From Rallus limicola (taxonomy: Eukaryota; Chordata; Aves; Gruiformes; Rallidae), in contig JAKCOZ010000008.1 of the NCBI GenBank assembly GCA_022605955.1, forward strand, positions 21,430,083-21,494,082: a stretch of 64,000 bases of DNA, read 5' to 3'. How positions within the stretch are numbered: position 1 is the stretch's first letter; each line of letters begins with the position of its first letter. Position numbers and translations under genes: made by a program. The notes under the pieces were generated by a model. The model had not been told where the DNA came from and did no database searches. It saw only the letters and a list, made by a program, of their open reading frames with translations. This document shows, one piece after another, positions 1 to 12,480 of the stretch.

Positions 1-1999
1 CTCCTGCCTGTGGTAGAAGAGTGACACGTCCTCCAACAGTCAGTTCAAATCCCAGAGGACAGACAGCTTGCCCCAGCCCAAAGTGCTCCAGGAGATCTAC
101 CTCAGACCTCTATTTGCCATGACCTCCCTACCTGGGGGATCAGTAATCCAAAGACTAGTTGGGGGGTTTTTTGGTGCTTTGTTCTTTTTCTCCCTAGTTC
201 CCACATCCAATATTTTTTCATTCAGTAAAAACAGATTTATTCAATTAAGTTCTCTAGAGACAGTACTTGGAACTCCAGTGAGTCATAATTAAAAAATAAT
301 TTGCCTACAGTCCTAGCATACTTCAGCATAAACAACAGTAAGCAAACAACTGAAAAGTACCTTTTCTAAGATCTTCCGACCTCCCACCCTACATGGAAAA
401 TTACACCCATTGCCTGTGACCAACAAACTTTCAATTAAGTGTTACAGAAACCATTCACTGCTTTATTAAAAATGCTAAACAAATAAATCCATTCATAATT
501 ATTTGGTCAAACACCACATTAGAACAAGATTTCTGAGGAAATAATTGGTGCAACAAAGTCAGGTTCAATGAAACCACGGGGATATCCCTTCATGGCTACA
601 CATAATGTCCTTGTCATTAAGAAATGAAAAATTACTGGTAGACAAATCAAGCGGTATTGAAGCGCTTAAGCCTTTTGCCAAAGCAAAACCTGAAATGAAT
701 CTTGGTTGGATTAGTGATGCTTGAGTTTTTTAGGACTTAGTATTACTATGTTCATTTGCTGCACCGAAGCATCCATTCAGATTATTCAGTGTCAGGTTCT
801 CAGTTGTCATCATTATATGTGAGAATGAACACATAACCATCACATAAAAACTAACTTTTCTAGAATTCTAGCTGCAACTGTGACAAAAACTCCCTACTCA
901 AGACTTTTTTCATTCAACAATGAAAGATCTACACAAGTAAATGCTATTAGTAAACTCCCTTTTTTCAGGTATTAAAATAAAATCCCAGATAATATTCCAG
1001 TGTTGTACAAACTTGGAGGAAAGAGTTTATTGAATTATTATTTTTGTAAAAGATGAAAAACATTTGTAGAGCTATGACATCAGATTTCTCAACCCTGCTG
1101 CCCAGGAGATTTTCTTCCATCTCCATTTTCTTCATTAACACGAAAGCAAGGAGTGGTGTCAGCATCCTTACACCACAGAGTGCACTTGAGGAAAGCGCAC
1201 GCCGTGGCAGAACTTCCTTCATCCTCTGTGCCAGCCTTTGGCACAACCTGCAGAAAGCCACTGCCAGGCTTATGTTCACTTGTCCCCAACAACCCCCATC
1301 CCAGCCAGGCATGTCACCTTTGAAAGGCTCACAGAATGCTTCAGCTTAGTTTTGAGTGGGGCATTAACAGCTCAGGGGGACACCTCAAGGCTTTAGGCAG
1401 GATATGCTGCTCCAAAAGGGTAGCTGTATGCCCCGCTATCAATGTGAGAGTTCAGCTCTTTAACACCTTATAAGCAGGGCCCTGTTTAGTAACCCGGCTT
1501 TCTTGATGCTCGATAATTTTATCTGAAGCAACGATAATGGAGAATGCACTCTGGTTTCTCTGAGGGAAGGGAAAAGGAGAGCCAGATACATCCTTGTACA
1601 TTTGTTATGCATATTTTTGGGAGTTACACAACTTCAGTTTTGCAAAGCAATTTTCTGACTTCCACTGACAAACAAATCTGATCTGAAAAATCTTACATCA
1701 GCAGGGTTGGTTTGCAGATGTTATTTGCACCATTTATTTATCAAAAATAACTAGAAAATGTTTTTAAAACATCATTCCAGACTGTACAAATAGGAATGTG
1801 ACATGGGCTGTCTGTTTTACTTACACTGTTTTACTGCTTCATATTCTGAGCAAACAGAGAGGCTATTTTCCCCAGGGGTTCAGGAGGGCATACTATTTCA
1901 TTTCTTCAGAAAATTGTTTCTCTGGATTTCAATCTTTTTAGCTAGATATGACAAAACATAATATCAAGAACGCTTATGTTTTTTATCAGCTCTGTTTTC

Positions 2000-2275
2000 A
2001 AAGCATAAATAATAGATCAGTATACATTTAAGTCAGGTGACTTAAGTCTTATTTCAGAAATCAAATAAGCATTTTGCAATTTTTAAATGATGCTGTACAT
2101 TTTCACAACAGTATCATTATGCCTTTAAAATGCTTTCAAAAGACCAATTTATAAGCAGGGAGCGATTTTGAAGATATTTCACTAGCGTTAATAATACCTC
2201 ACTCAGGTGGCATTCAATTTTCTGAATCCTTGGGTTAATGAGGAAAATAAATCAAAATTAAATTGGCCTTGGAAA
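2000..2275. promoter_or_regulatory. Candidate conserved non-coding block, 3' flank
   Basis: Text such as AAGACCAATTTATAAGCAGG, TCACTAGCGTTAATAATACC and GGGTTAATGAGG has HOX/homeodomain-like sites (TTTATA, TTAAT) and no simple repeats until the poly-A at 2270. Support is by texture only. Confidence 0.25.
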
Positions 2276-5200
2276 AAAAAAACCAAACAAAATTGCATCT
2301 ATCACATCATACATCCTGAGACTCCTTTAGTACTGTTCACAACAGCTAACAATATTCCAGCCCTCAGAACCATTACACTTTCTCACAACACAATCTGAGA
2401 TTTTTAAAACCAAATATATAAGGCTTCATGAGAGGAATCAATGCCTTAGTGCAATGTATCAGGAGTACTCACACTAAGTTCCCCACACTCTTAGTCAAGT
2501 ACCTCCCATTTAGTGTCCCTAAATTTCAGCTGTTCACCTTCAGTTCAAAAATCTAATGATCTCCTTCCAGAACAATTTCACCATTGCAAACCGGCAAGTT
2601 TTAAGATAAGCCTTAAAAAGTAAACACGTTCTGCAACCAGGCTGTCATTCACCATCTCTTTTATAAAGCCCCAGCCACACATAGCTGTAGCTGAACAGCT
2701 GAAGCAAACAAAAATCCAAGCATTTTTGAAAAATAAATACCTCTAGACATATTGCTGTATTAGGAATGGTGGAAAAAATATTACCTTCCCTCCTTGCTCT
2801 GAAATGAGAGAAAGACAAGATTCTCCAGATACAGTAAAGGGGGATTCTACTGTTGGGGAATACCAGTGTTGCCATTCTTTGAAAAAATGGTTAATAATAT
2901 GCAACACAGTACTAAAGATGCCTAAGTTGTTACCAAAGGTAATAAACTCAGTGCAAGCAAGTAACAGTGTCTTGCAAAGACCCAGCAGTTACCATTGTTT
3001 TGCTGCTGTTCCTTGTGGCCAAGTAACAGAAGCAGTTCTCTACCCACAGAATCTCCCACCTGCACAAGGGCATCCTTTCACCATCAGAAACCTTCTACCA
3101 ACAGGAAGCCCCAGCTGAAAAACAAAGTTCCACACTGCACTGTCGCAGCCACCTTCACACGCCAAGTCCGCCACACTGACTTTTTCCAAAATAAAAATAT
3201 TAACATTTCAAATTTAATGAAAGTAAGCAAGAAAGTTTTGAGGGTTTGGTTTTTTTTTTTTATTTTGAGATAGTTAAAGGCACAAGTGCCCTTACTGGCA
3301 CAGGTTGAAAGCGATAAGGAACAGCAGAGAAACATGTTTGCACAGTTTCTGAAGGTAGCGCCTTCTTTGTGGCTTTGCAAAATACTTTGTATGGCCAAGA
3401 GCTTGATGAGGAGTAATTTATGAGATGATGTAATTTATTTGTTTTGCTTTTCTTCCCAGGGAAGAAATCACATCACAGTCAGTCAAGAATTTTCTAACTC
3501 TTGGTACAAAAGTAGTGAGAAGGTCTGTTGGAGACACCCTTCCATTTTGATAAAACTTTCATCAGAAGTTTTCAGGTTTATGAGCAATTTCTGACTAGTT
3601 TGTATGTGCAGCAAGCGAGTAATCACCACAGCCATGAGTACTAAGAGAGAAAACTGCTCCAGAGAAAGCACTCACCCTTCTGCTCATGGCAGATGTGGGA
3701 AGAGATGGGTTCCATTCAGCCCCCGTCCCACACCAGCAATTTGGGTCAGCTGCCTCCTGTGCCAGGGTCACAGTATGGCCAAACATTACTGGGGACTAGG
3801 GGTCAGATTTTTGACAGCTTAAAGAAAAGCATTCACCTCAATAAAGAACTAAAAGCAATAAAGAAATAAGCATTTTCCCAGCTCCTGGATTAGAGATCGG
3901 TTTCTAACTCCAACACAGCTCAGCTGCGGAGGAAACAGAAACTTCAGATGAACAAGTTCTACTTCAGGTTATTCCTTCGAGTTTTGGTTGTGACAGACAG
4001 CCTTGATAGAAAGTCACCATTCAATGGTTACTCAATTGCCTGCTCAGAATGACACAGTGATTTTATTCTGATTTTTAGTCCACAGAAGCCGCAACCGCTA
4101 CCAGTCCTCTGGAGGCTTTATGCTCTTTGGCAAGGAGTATCGATTTCTGCTTTTAATGCGCCTACCAGGTAGCAGGCGTGCACTATCGTTATCCAAATAA
4201 TTTATAACAACAGGTGAGGAAGAAGGCTTGAAACTACAACAAATGTATCCTGATCTGCTCAGGAAAAAGATGAAACATTGCTGGAGCAGCTAAACCAGCC
4301 TTTATAAATCAATACACAGTACGGGTCTGAGATGGTCTCATACCTTCTGGAAGGCACCTAAAAGCACACGAACCCGCATTATCATCATGCACACAAACAA
4401 CTCTTACCCGTATTATCACGGGAGCGGCGTGAACACCGCGGCACATCAACTGCTTGCAGTTTATAGATTTGGCCATAAATCAGAATATGAAACTGAGATT
4501 ACATTAGAACACAACCAAACAAAGGTTAAAGAAACTCTCCTGGACAAAAAGTGTTGTAAAAGAAGTCAGTGGAACAAGACTCCTTTCTACCACTGAACCG
4601 ATGTTCATTTAAAAGCCAAGATTCATTTGAAAACATTCACCTGTACATCCAAAGTCCCTTAAGATTAATTTCTGTATTTACACTGTTTGCAAAATATACT
4701 TAACTTAGAGGCATCCTTTTTTTCCTGAAATAATTGCTTACAAGATGAGAACTAAAACACAATCTCAAGTGTAGTAAAGGTAATTGCTGCACTTACTGCT
4801 TGTGTCATGTTGATGTATTACAACGTATCAAAGGTCACAGTTCTGTACTCATACATTATCAAATTTGAAAGACCAATATTCGATTCCGACCAACCTTTAA
4901 ACTGCCCAGAATGTGTGTGAAAATGGATGTCGGGCTAACTTGGGTTTTAAAAAAATGAACCCATGTTTTGGAAGCTGAGGGGTCAATCAAGCCAGACTGA
5001 CAGGGTTAGGTGTCACTTCTGTGTGTCTAATACTCCCTTAGATTATCAATGAGGTGCACTAGACTGATCACAAGCTAAAGCAGCTGTACTAATGAAAATG
5101 AAACAGTGTGGAAAAAAAATGAGGTAACACTGGCCGGTGACACAGGGCAGTACCTTGAGGACAATAATGCAGGAATAAGGACATAAATCACCATTTAGAT

Positions 5201-5784
5201 ACAATAAAACCTGTAATGCCCACCCTGAAACCTCTGTGCGATCGCAGGGCAAAGTCAGCATCTTCACAACTCCACAGTCCCCTCTGAAGTTGCCACACAA
5301 ATTTTTTGTCACCCTGAGCCAAGGCAGGGCTTCCATGCCTCCACTTCAGTGCACACACAAAATTTTGCAGCCGCATGCCAGCCTGACCTTTGAGGGTGGG
5401 TAGCTGGCTCTTCTCACAATTGGCTGTAGCACAGATAAATGGGTCTTATCAGAACCTACTCAACCCTGAACAACTTTCTTTTCCTGCTTGTGCCAGTCCA
5501 ACTGGGGGGCAGGGGCTGCACTGAAGAAGCTGGGACACCAATTCTATGAAATCCAAGTTGACTGAGTATAGAGCTAGCACAAGATGAATTCCCACCTTAC
5601 ACTGTAAATCACTACTATGCAAAGAAAAAGCAACCTCTTGTCCCAGCCATCATCATAACCCAGATCAGGTAATGAATCAATAGCTTTTTCAGAATCATGT
5701 TTTTCCTCAAGAAATTACACACACAAGAAAGGCAGCATGTCTTCCAACAGCCACCTATTTAATTTAGTCTCACACTCTTTAGAA

Positions 5785-5995
5785 TATGCCTAATTCGGCC
5801 AAATATCAGATTTCAAACAGGAGTGCAAGTTTAATTATCATATCAGTTACACACAAACATATCATTAAGTCTATTAGACCCTAAGAATGCATGCTAATTA
5901 ACATATTTTCCATTGATTTTAATGCAGTTTCAACTGCAGGTGATGTAACTAATGGTCAAGACCATGGTCAGGATTAAAATGATACTTCTGGTTAA
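5785..5995. promoter_or_regulatory. Candidate conserved non-coding block, 3' flank
   Basis: The block includes TTTAATTATCATATCAG, GCATGCTAATTAACATATTT and CATTGATTTTAATGCAG. These words combine homeodomain (TAATTA) and PBX-like (TGATTT) cores without simple repeats. A 10-base palindrome GACCATGGTC follows at about 5960. The position fits the enhancer-rich desert beyond LNPK in other vertebrates. Confidence 0.3.
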
Positions 5996-8900
5996 AGATA
6001 CTATTTATAGTACATAAGCACACATAACCTTTACTAATGCAGCAACAAGGCTATCAAAACAGTAAGAACAAATTGTAGACAGGATCTCCTGTTTAACTAA
6101 ATGTTAATATATAAAAAACACAAAAGATACACATATAAACATTCCTTAAGAAACACCAGCTTCCCCATTTCTTCCAAAACATCATTTAAAATAGTTTTCT
6201 TAAAATTAAATTTCTTGGTGCTTTTGTAAAATGTTTTTCTTTGTGTGCTGAACAAGCCAAGATTAAGTTTTGCCAACTGAGTATAACTCCTTGAAGCGAT
6301 CAATGCAAGGAATTAGAGGGCAGACCATTTCAGGAAAGCCTGGAAGGTCTTTGCTGCTTGAGTTTTCTACAAATCCTGCACCTCTATTTTCATTTGGCAG
6401 CTCAACAGAGAAAAAAAAAAGAGAAAGAATTATTATTTCAATCTAAGTTACAGCTTTAAAGTTGAATTTGAATCTACATACAGAACACCCAAAATTGCCA
6501 GATCTGCAGTATCTGCACCCCTTGTTTTCTCCTATATCTGATTATTTCAGGATTTTGCTGCATATATTTCTCTCTGGCAGTTGCAATCTCTCTTTTGCAA
6601 ATTATTCTTGTCACACAATAAAAGCAGAGTACATGATTTCACAGTTGCAAGGGCTTATGAAGCTCTCCTGAAAAACATTAGCAATGGTTTACTGAGAGTT
6701 GTAGCAGCACAATGCTGGGCTCACACAGAGGCAACCCTCAAGCAGGTTTGCTCCCACTGTGACTACAGTGAGAATAACTGGCATTCTGAGAATCCAGAAG
6801 GACCCTCCCTTCTGTGTAAAAATTAAGTCATGATCAAATTGATTTTATGCAACCTTGAAAGGGTTATGATTCAGTGCTTTAGATTTTCTACTGTTGCCAA
6901 GTTAGATAATCTATCAAGAATCTTAGAAGTGTTTGCTTTAATCTCAAAACCCTATGGTTTGGGAGCAAATTATTGTATAATCAATACATTTCATTTTAAA
7001 ACCCTTCTCTCTATCCTGCCCATCATACACCTCTCTAGGTCTTACTCTTGCAGAGAAAAGATTGAATGTGACCTGACAGGACCCCAGAGAGGTTCACAAA
7101 TCAAAACCAATGGTGGAAAGAAGTCAAATTCCTTGAGATCACAATCTTAAGGGACACCTCTATTTTTTTTTTAAATAGTGGATGGCAGCAGTTCCTATTG
7201 TGAAACTGTAACTTATTCTGTTTGTTGTGTAAACAAACCCATAGTAAAGACCAAGTGCTTCAAAAGGATGTCATCCTTTTCCTTCAAAAAGCCAGAATTC
7301 AGAGCTGGAATGCACTTAAGCAACCTCAACTATGCTACATTTCTGATGGAAGTTTATAGTTTGTTCTCTGACAGCAGCTGTGATAAGGCATCAAACCTGG
7401 AAGCCAACAGCCCTATGCCAATCAGTCCCAGAGGAATATTAGCATTAGAAGAGCTGGTTTTAACTCCTCGCCTTCATCATCTCCCACAAACCTAAGACTT
7501 GTGGACTCTGCCCAAAGGCCACAGGCTGGAAGAGCACTGACACAGATCAGTAATCACCAGTTTCACAAACACTGTCCTGTCAGAGAATCAAAGCTTTTTT
7601 TGGGGAAAAAAAAAATCCACAAGATACGGAATGAAAGGAGGGCCTAAAGATTTTGCCTGATAATAGCAAAATGGTCAACGATTTGCCAACAAAGATGCAA
7701 AATAAATCTTAGAAGTTATTGTTCAAGTAAAACATGGCCATTACCTTACCCTGTGGATAGTCTTCCTCATTGTAAAGGCTGAGCAAACCTCACTCCAGAA
7801 GCAGCTTATTCAGAATAGCTCTCTTTGCATCCAGTAATATGCTCAGACTTTATTGAGATTAAGACCTTTCAAGCTTTTAATGTAAACTTCACTACTGAAT
7901 AATGAACAGTTTCTTCTAGCTTACTCACTTGTCCACCACCACAGATACCCAAGTGCAGATATAAGTACAGAACCATACACCACAGAAGTGTTCCTTCCCT
8001 TTAAACATTAACATTAAAAAATTAGTTACTGATAGTTTCACTATCCTAAAAGTAGAATGAACTTCAAAGTTTTTTATATAAAAGGATAAAAGTAGCTCTG
8101 CTACCATCAGCTCTACTAACAGCTAGTTCACCAACCAAATGATTGTCATTCACTGTGGAACTTACTTAAAAGCAAACACATTTCTCTGATATGACATTGT
8201 CAACTGCACCCTTGTTATTTCTGACCATATTAACCTGAGGTATGTACTACCATGGAGCAGTAGCCAAACCCAGCTACATTTTCAGGGGGGAAAAAAAAAA
8301 ATTAAGTTATCATCTCCACCTTCCCAAATCTGTTTCACTGACATTCTTTTCTTTAAATCCTTCTACTCATGCATCACAAGGTTCAACCTTTCTGTTCTTC
8401 ACTTCAAAGCAAGCACACATGCCCCTAGTTATATGCTTTTGATAGCCTCTAAATCAGCCCATAAATTAAATCATCTTCCACACCATCTTTCTTTGTCTTT
8501 ACTTGTGACCTGCTGCTTTTCCCATGTGTAGGCTAAACAGCTCTCAAGCCAATGGATCTTCATAACAAGATCCCACGATTTCCACCAAAATGTCCAGAAG
8601 TAATTGTGTTCTCCTTTAAAATGTTAGATTTTGAAGTAGCATTCCCTCATTTCCCTGTTCCACAGGTTCCTTGGCAAAACTTAAGTCTGAACTGACTCAT
8701 CTCTGTTTTGAACAAGAACACTCATTTGTCTTTCATAGCAGATTTTACATAGCCCAAATAATTCCTCCCTAATCTATAAGCTACATTGGGATAGAAGGGG
8801 ATCTCTTCAATTACTCAGAGTATTTCAGAAACAATAAAGCCATGGCACAATCAAGCTTGCCAGGTAGTACTTTACTACTCAATTTTACTTTCATCCAGGT

Positions 8901-10869
8901 CACAGGAAGAAAGGGGCTTGTATAACACCTCAGAGTGAGATTTTTACAGGACCAAGCTTTTAAAAGATTTGAAAAAAAGTCAGTCAAGTACATACTAGTA
9001 AGTCAGAAGACAAAACATGGAACCATAGCATTTCTTGTGCTTCCTCCCACTTTCTTCCATCTCATCTTTTTGAGAGTCAGTGTGCAACTGGATTAAGTAC
9101 CCCTGATAATTGTTGTACCTTTTTATTCTATCTACGTAATCCTAATGAAATTCTGAGGGGTTAAACACAAAAATAAGTGTGGCTACTGCTGTTGACTGAC
9201 AGGTTTTTTTGGACTGTGATCCAACTCCTGTTGGCCAAGCATTGTATACTATTGTTACACTTGCAGTAGACAGAAGCCAAGAAGCAACTGCTCCAAAAAG
9301 AGATTCCTCCTCTCATATCCATATCAGGACAGGGGCATACGTACTCAGCAGGAGTAACATGGAAATCCTTCCTGTAAACTGAGGAAATCTCAGTGTCTAT
9401 TATCATGTCTATATCTCTGAGCCTGAATTCATTTATAGATTAAGTAACCATTTACCCTCAATTACTATAGCTGCTTTAAACACACACCCCGCCAAAAAAA
9501 AAAAAGAGAAAGTTAAAAATAGATCTTTTTCTACCAAAATACCAGGACACCCTTAACATCTTTTCCAATCCTTCTGAAGTAGTTAACAAGAATGACTGCT
9601 TGGACCCTTTTAGTATGAAAGCCTTTCAGGAAAACAGTCATGTAATTATTCTTATCCTTACCTAGAATTTTTGAGCAGGGAAGTCTTAGGTCTCAAAGCT
9701 GGGTTTTCATATTTTAACAAGTATTTATTTTCACATCAGGTTGACCGTGTCTCTACTTGATCCTTCAGTGACATACTAAACAGAAAGTATCAATCACTCC
9801 TGTGGCAAGTTGCTAATGTCACATTTAAGAATGCTGGGAGACGTAGCACTTCCCTATCCCCACACCCTATATCAGACATTGAGTTTCCTTTTTAAAAAAA
9901 ATTCAGATTCCCAACCACCTCAGAAGCATCAGTTTCCTTGACAAAAGCAGGACACCTGAAAACAGACACCTTGCAGGCTAATGAGAAAACAAAATATACA
10001 GCTCAAATATCAACAGATTATTTTCTCAGTCAATTCAACAGACATGGCATGCATTACAGCTCAGTGGCTGTTTTTCATGGGAAGGACCTAAAAATAACTC
10101 TACAAGAAGGCTGACAAAATAGAGATTTTCAAAAGGAAATACATGGGCCTAGAGTAATCTTAATTTCGGAAGTGACAGGCATTCTTACCTCATACAAGGT
10201 ATTATAGCATAAATCAATTTTACTTGGTTTTAGTGCTCATGATGTCCAACAACTTACTGTGCTGGATTACTGAAGTATTCTGTGTTTATCTTTCTACAAG
10301 GAAAAGAGCCTTTAAACAGATAAATTAGTGAGGTACAAAATGCAAAGCAAAGACTGTATCTCAAAGGTCTTACAAAATTAGTAAATATTGCCACCTTTCA
10401 GTCAAAATTACTGCTATATTAAGAAAGTTCTGGAATATAAAATTCAGTATCTTAAAATAATCAAGAATGCATTCCCCTATCACTTTGCATCCTGTACTTC
10501 TTGTGCCCAAAGACATGTTTGGAAAAGGGACAGTTTTGTACGCCCAAACGAGACAGTCACATGCAGGATAGTTACTTGTTTTTACTAACTGTTGTTTATA
10601 TACAGCCAAACACCACAAGTACTCCTTTAATCACCTGCCTAGATTCTGTCTATAAAGATTACTAATTAAAGTATGAATTGCAATTTAGTTAGTGAACCAG
10701 AAAAAAGTTTCCTCATTTGTCTAAATACAGACCAAACTTGATTCTGACTGATGTAAGGGTTGAGAGCTTTTAAACTAACCCCAAAGAATCCAAAAATAAA
10801 GCTTACATTTGGAAAATAAAATTAATCATTGTTGTTCATATAATATTTGTGTCTCAAAGACATGGATAC

Positions 10870-12283
10870 TGAAGCCACATTTAGAAACATGCTTTTATTG
10901 TAGAGGGCTTTTGAATTACCAAGACTTAACTTTTTGCTATCTTTACACCATAAAACCAGTTCATTCAGGCCAAGACAATGGATTTTAAAAAGTGGTGTTC
11001 AAGTTTCTCCATCCCTCCATGTAACTTAAATACACGGACAGTGTTACACACTAAAATTTTTATCACAAGTACTACTAAATCAACCAAGTTATACATGGTC
11101 AGCATTTATTTCTAAAAAAATTAATTGATTTAGGTACCTCATTTCTAGGCACCAGAAAGATCCTAGTCCAAGTTCCCAACTGTTATATTTAACAAGACAT
11201 GTATCATGTTATGTTATGTTTAACAGGAAACGTATAGCCTTTCAAGATAAGGACGCAAGAAAACAAAAGATGTTTCAGTAATCTAGCAGCAAGTATTCAT
11301 TTAACAATAACTGGTATCAATAGACTTTAGCCAGAGTTAGGAAAGTCTTCCATGAAATGGACATGCGCTTCCCCTTTTCATCAGGGATCTATTTCTATTC
11401 TACCAAAGCCACCGTTAGTTACATATGGATGTGGCTCCTTGTAAGGTGTCATGTTCCTTTATTAACTTCTACAAAGTGTGGAACAGCTGCATACAGAAGA
11501 ACAGAAATTCTCTTCAGTTTTAGGAATCACAAAGCAAGTTCTGCTGCTAGATGTCTTTATTTTCCTTTAACAAAATACACAAAGGCACAAAATTCACTTA
11601 TATCTTGTCATTATTGTACAGGTATAAATAGTGCTTTGTATTCAAGTACAATCAAGTGCAGAGACTTTCTATATTTTATGTAAACACAAAACAGTTTTCT
11701 ATGTACATGCCTCTGGTTCATCTGCAACGCAAATACCAAAGATGATGCCATTTATCTGAGTGCCATTTAACTGAATTCTGTCAAAAAGTTAAACAATGAA
11801 TAACATTAACACCACTGTAATGACACTTTACATATGCTTAAGTCAAATGTCAGATGACACTTTACCTTGTAAACATCTGTGTATTTAAAAATGTACTTAA
11901 TTGATTTTACCAGGGAAGCATTAAAAAAATATCTTAAGTTCACTAGACCAAACTTACTCAGGTCAGTTGCTGTCAATCATTGCTCTTATACATGACAGCT
12001 AAAGAGATGTCAAATTACAGGTCACTCCTAGCAAAGCTTATAATTTAAGGTTTCAAAGATGCAAAAAGAACAATGGCTCTAACTGTTAGACTTCAACCAG
12101 CTATACATTCTGTGTGTTAACTTAAAGACACATGCTTAATTTACAATACCCACTTTTACACATAGCTTTAACATACTGAGGCAGTTTAAGCTCAAGCGAG
12201 ATTTTTAAGTTGTACCATTAAAAAAAGCTCACCTGAATAGTAACAACAGCTAAAAACTAGCTACAGAAGGCACTTGAAGTACT
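10870..12283 (-). other. LNPK: Probable LNPK 3' UTR with candidate polyadenylation signals
   Basis: Downstream of the stop on the minus strand, AATAAA occurs at 11556-11561, 11458-11463, 11105-11110 and 10894-10899. A further copy overlaps the stop codon and is unlikely to be used. The one at 10894-10899 is followed by a GU-rich stretch (TGTTTCTAAATGTGG), so it is a plausible distal end. A Pumilio-type element, UGUACAUA, is read at 11700-11707. The true 3' end cannot be set without transcripts. Confidence 0.4.
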
Positions 12284-12480
12284 TTATTCTGCTTTCATTA
12301 ATGATTCTTCATTTTGTTCAGCTGAAAGAGGCTCTGAAATAGAATCTTCAGTTGTTGAAACATTTTCTGCTTCTTCTTTTTCAACTTCCTCAGCTATCTT
12401 ATCATTTAGCTGCTCTGGACTTGGTGTTTTATCATGCGTCTCATCTGTCTCAGTGACCTGGGCTGTGTCATCTTCAAATA
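12284..12480 (-). CDS. LNPK: LNPK exon 13: residues 354-417 and stop, acidic tail
   Basis: The final coding segment starts after a TCACAG acceptor, completes Val353, and ends at TAA 12284-12286. It encodes a strongly acidic, low-complexity tail rich in Glu, Asp, Ser and Thr, ending LSAEQNEESLMKAE. Human LNPK likewise ends in an acidic tail with an SGESLTAE-like terminus. The 4.4-kb upstream intron isolates this exon. Confidence 0.94.

Larger units (their letters stand above)
1..10869. other. Non-coding 3' flank of LNPK
   Basis: No exon, RNA gene or intact repeat was recognised. Open frames are short and unrelated to known families. Apart from the blocks at 2.0-2.3 kb and 5.8-6.0 kb, other low-repeat stretches at about 620-800 and 1590-1760 may also be constrained. 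Short poly-A runs occur near 6410, 7600, 8290 and 9490. By mammalian synteny this is the near edge of the gene desert between LNPK and ATP5MC3. Confidence 0.6.

Noticed and set aside
2804..3398. Overlapping open frames of 76-104 codons on both strands in the 3' flank.
   Set aside because: No recognisable domain or exon-like borders, and length is within chance expectation for this much sequence.
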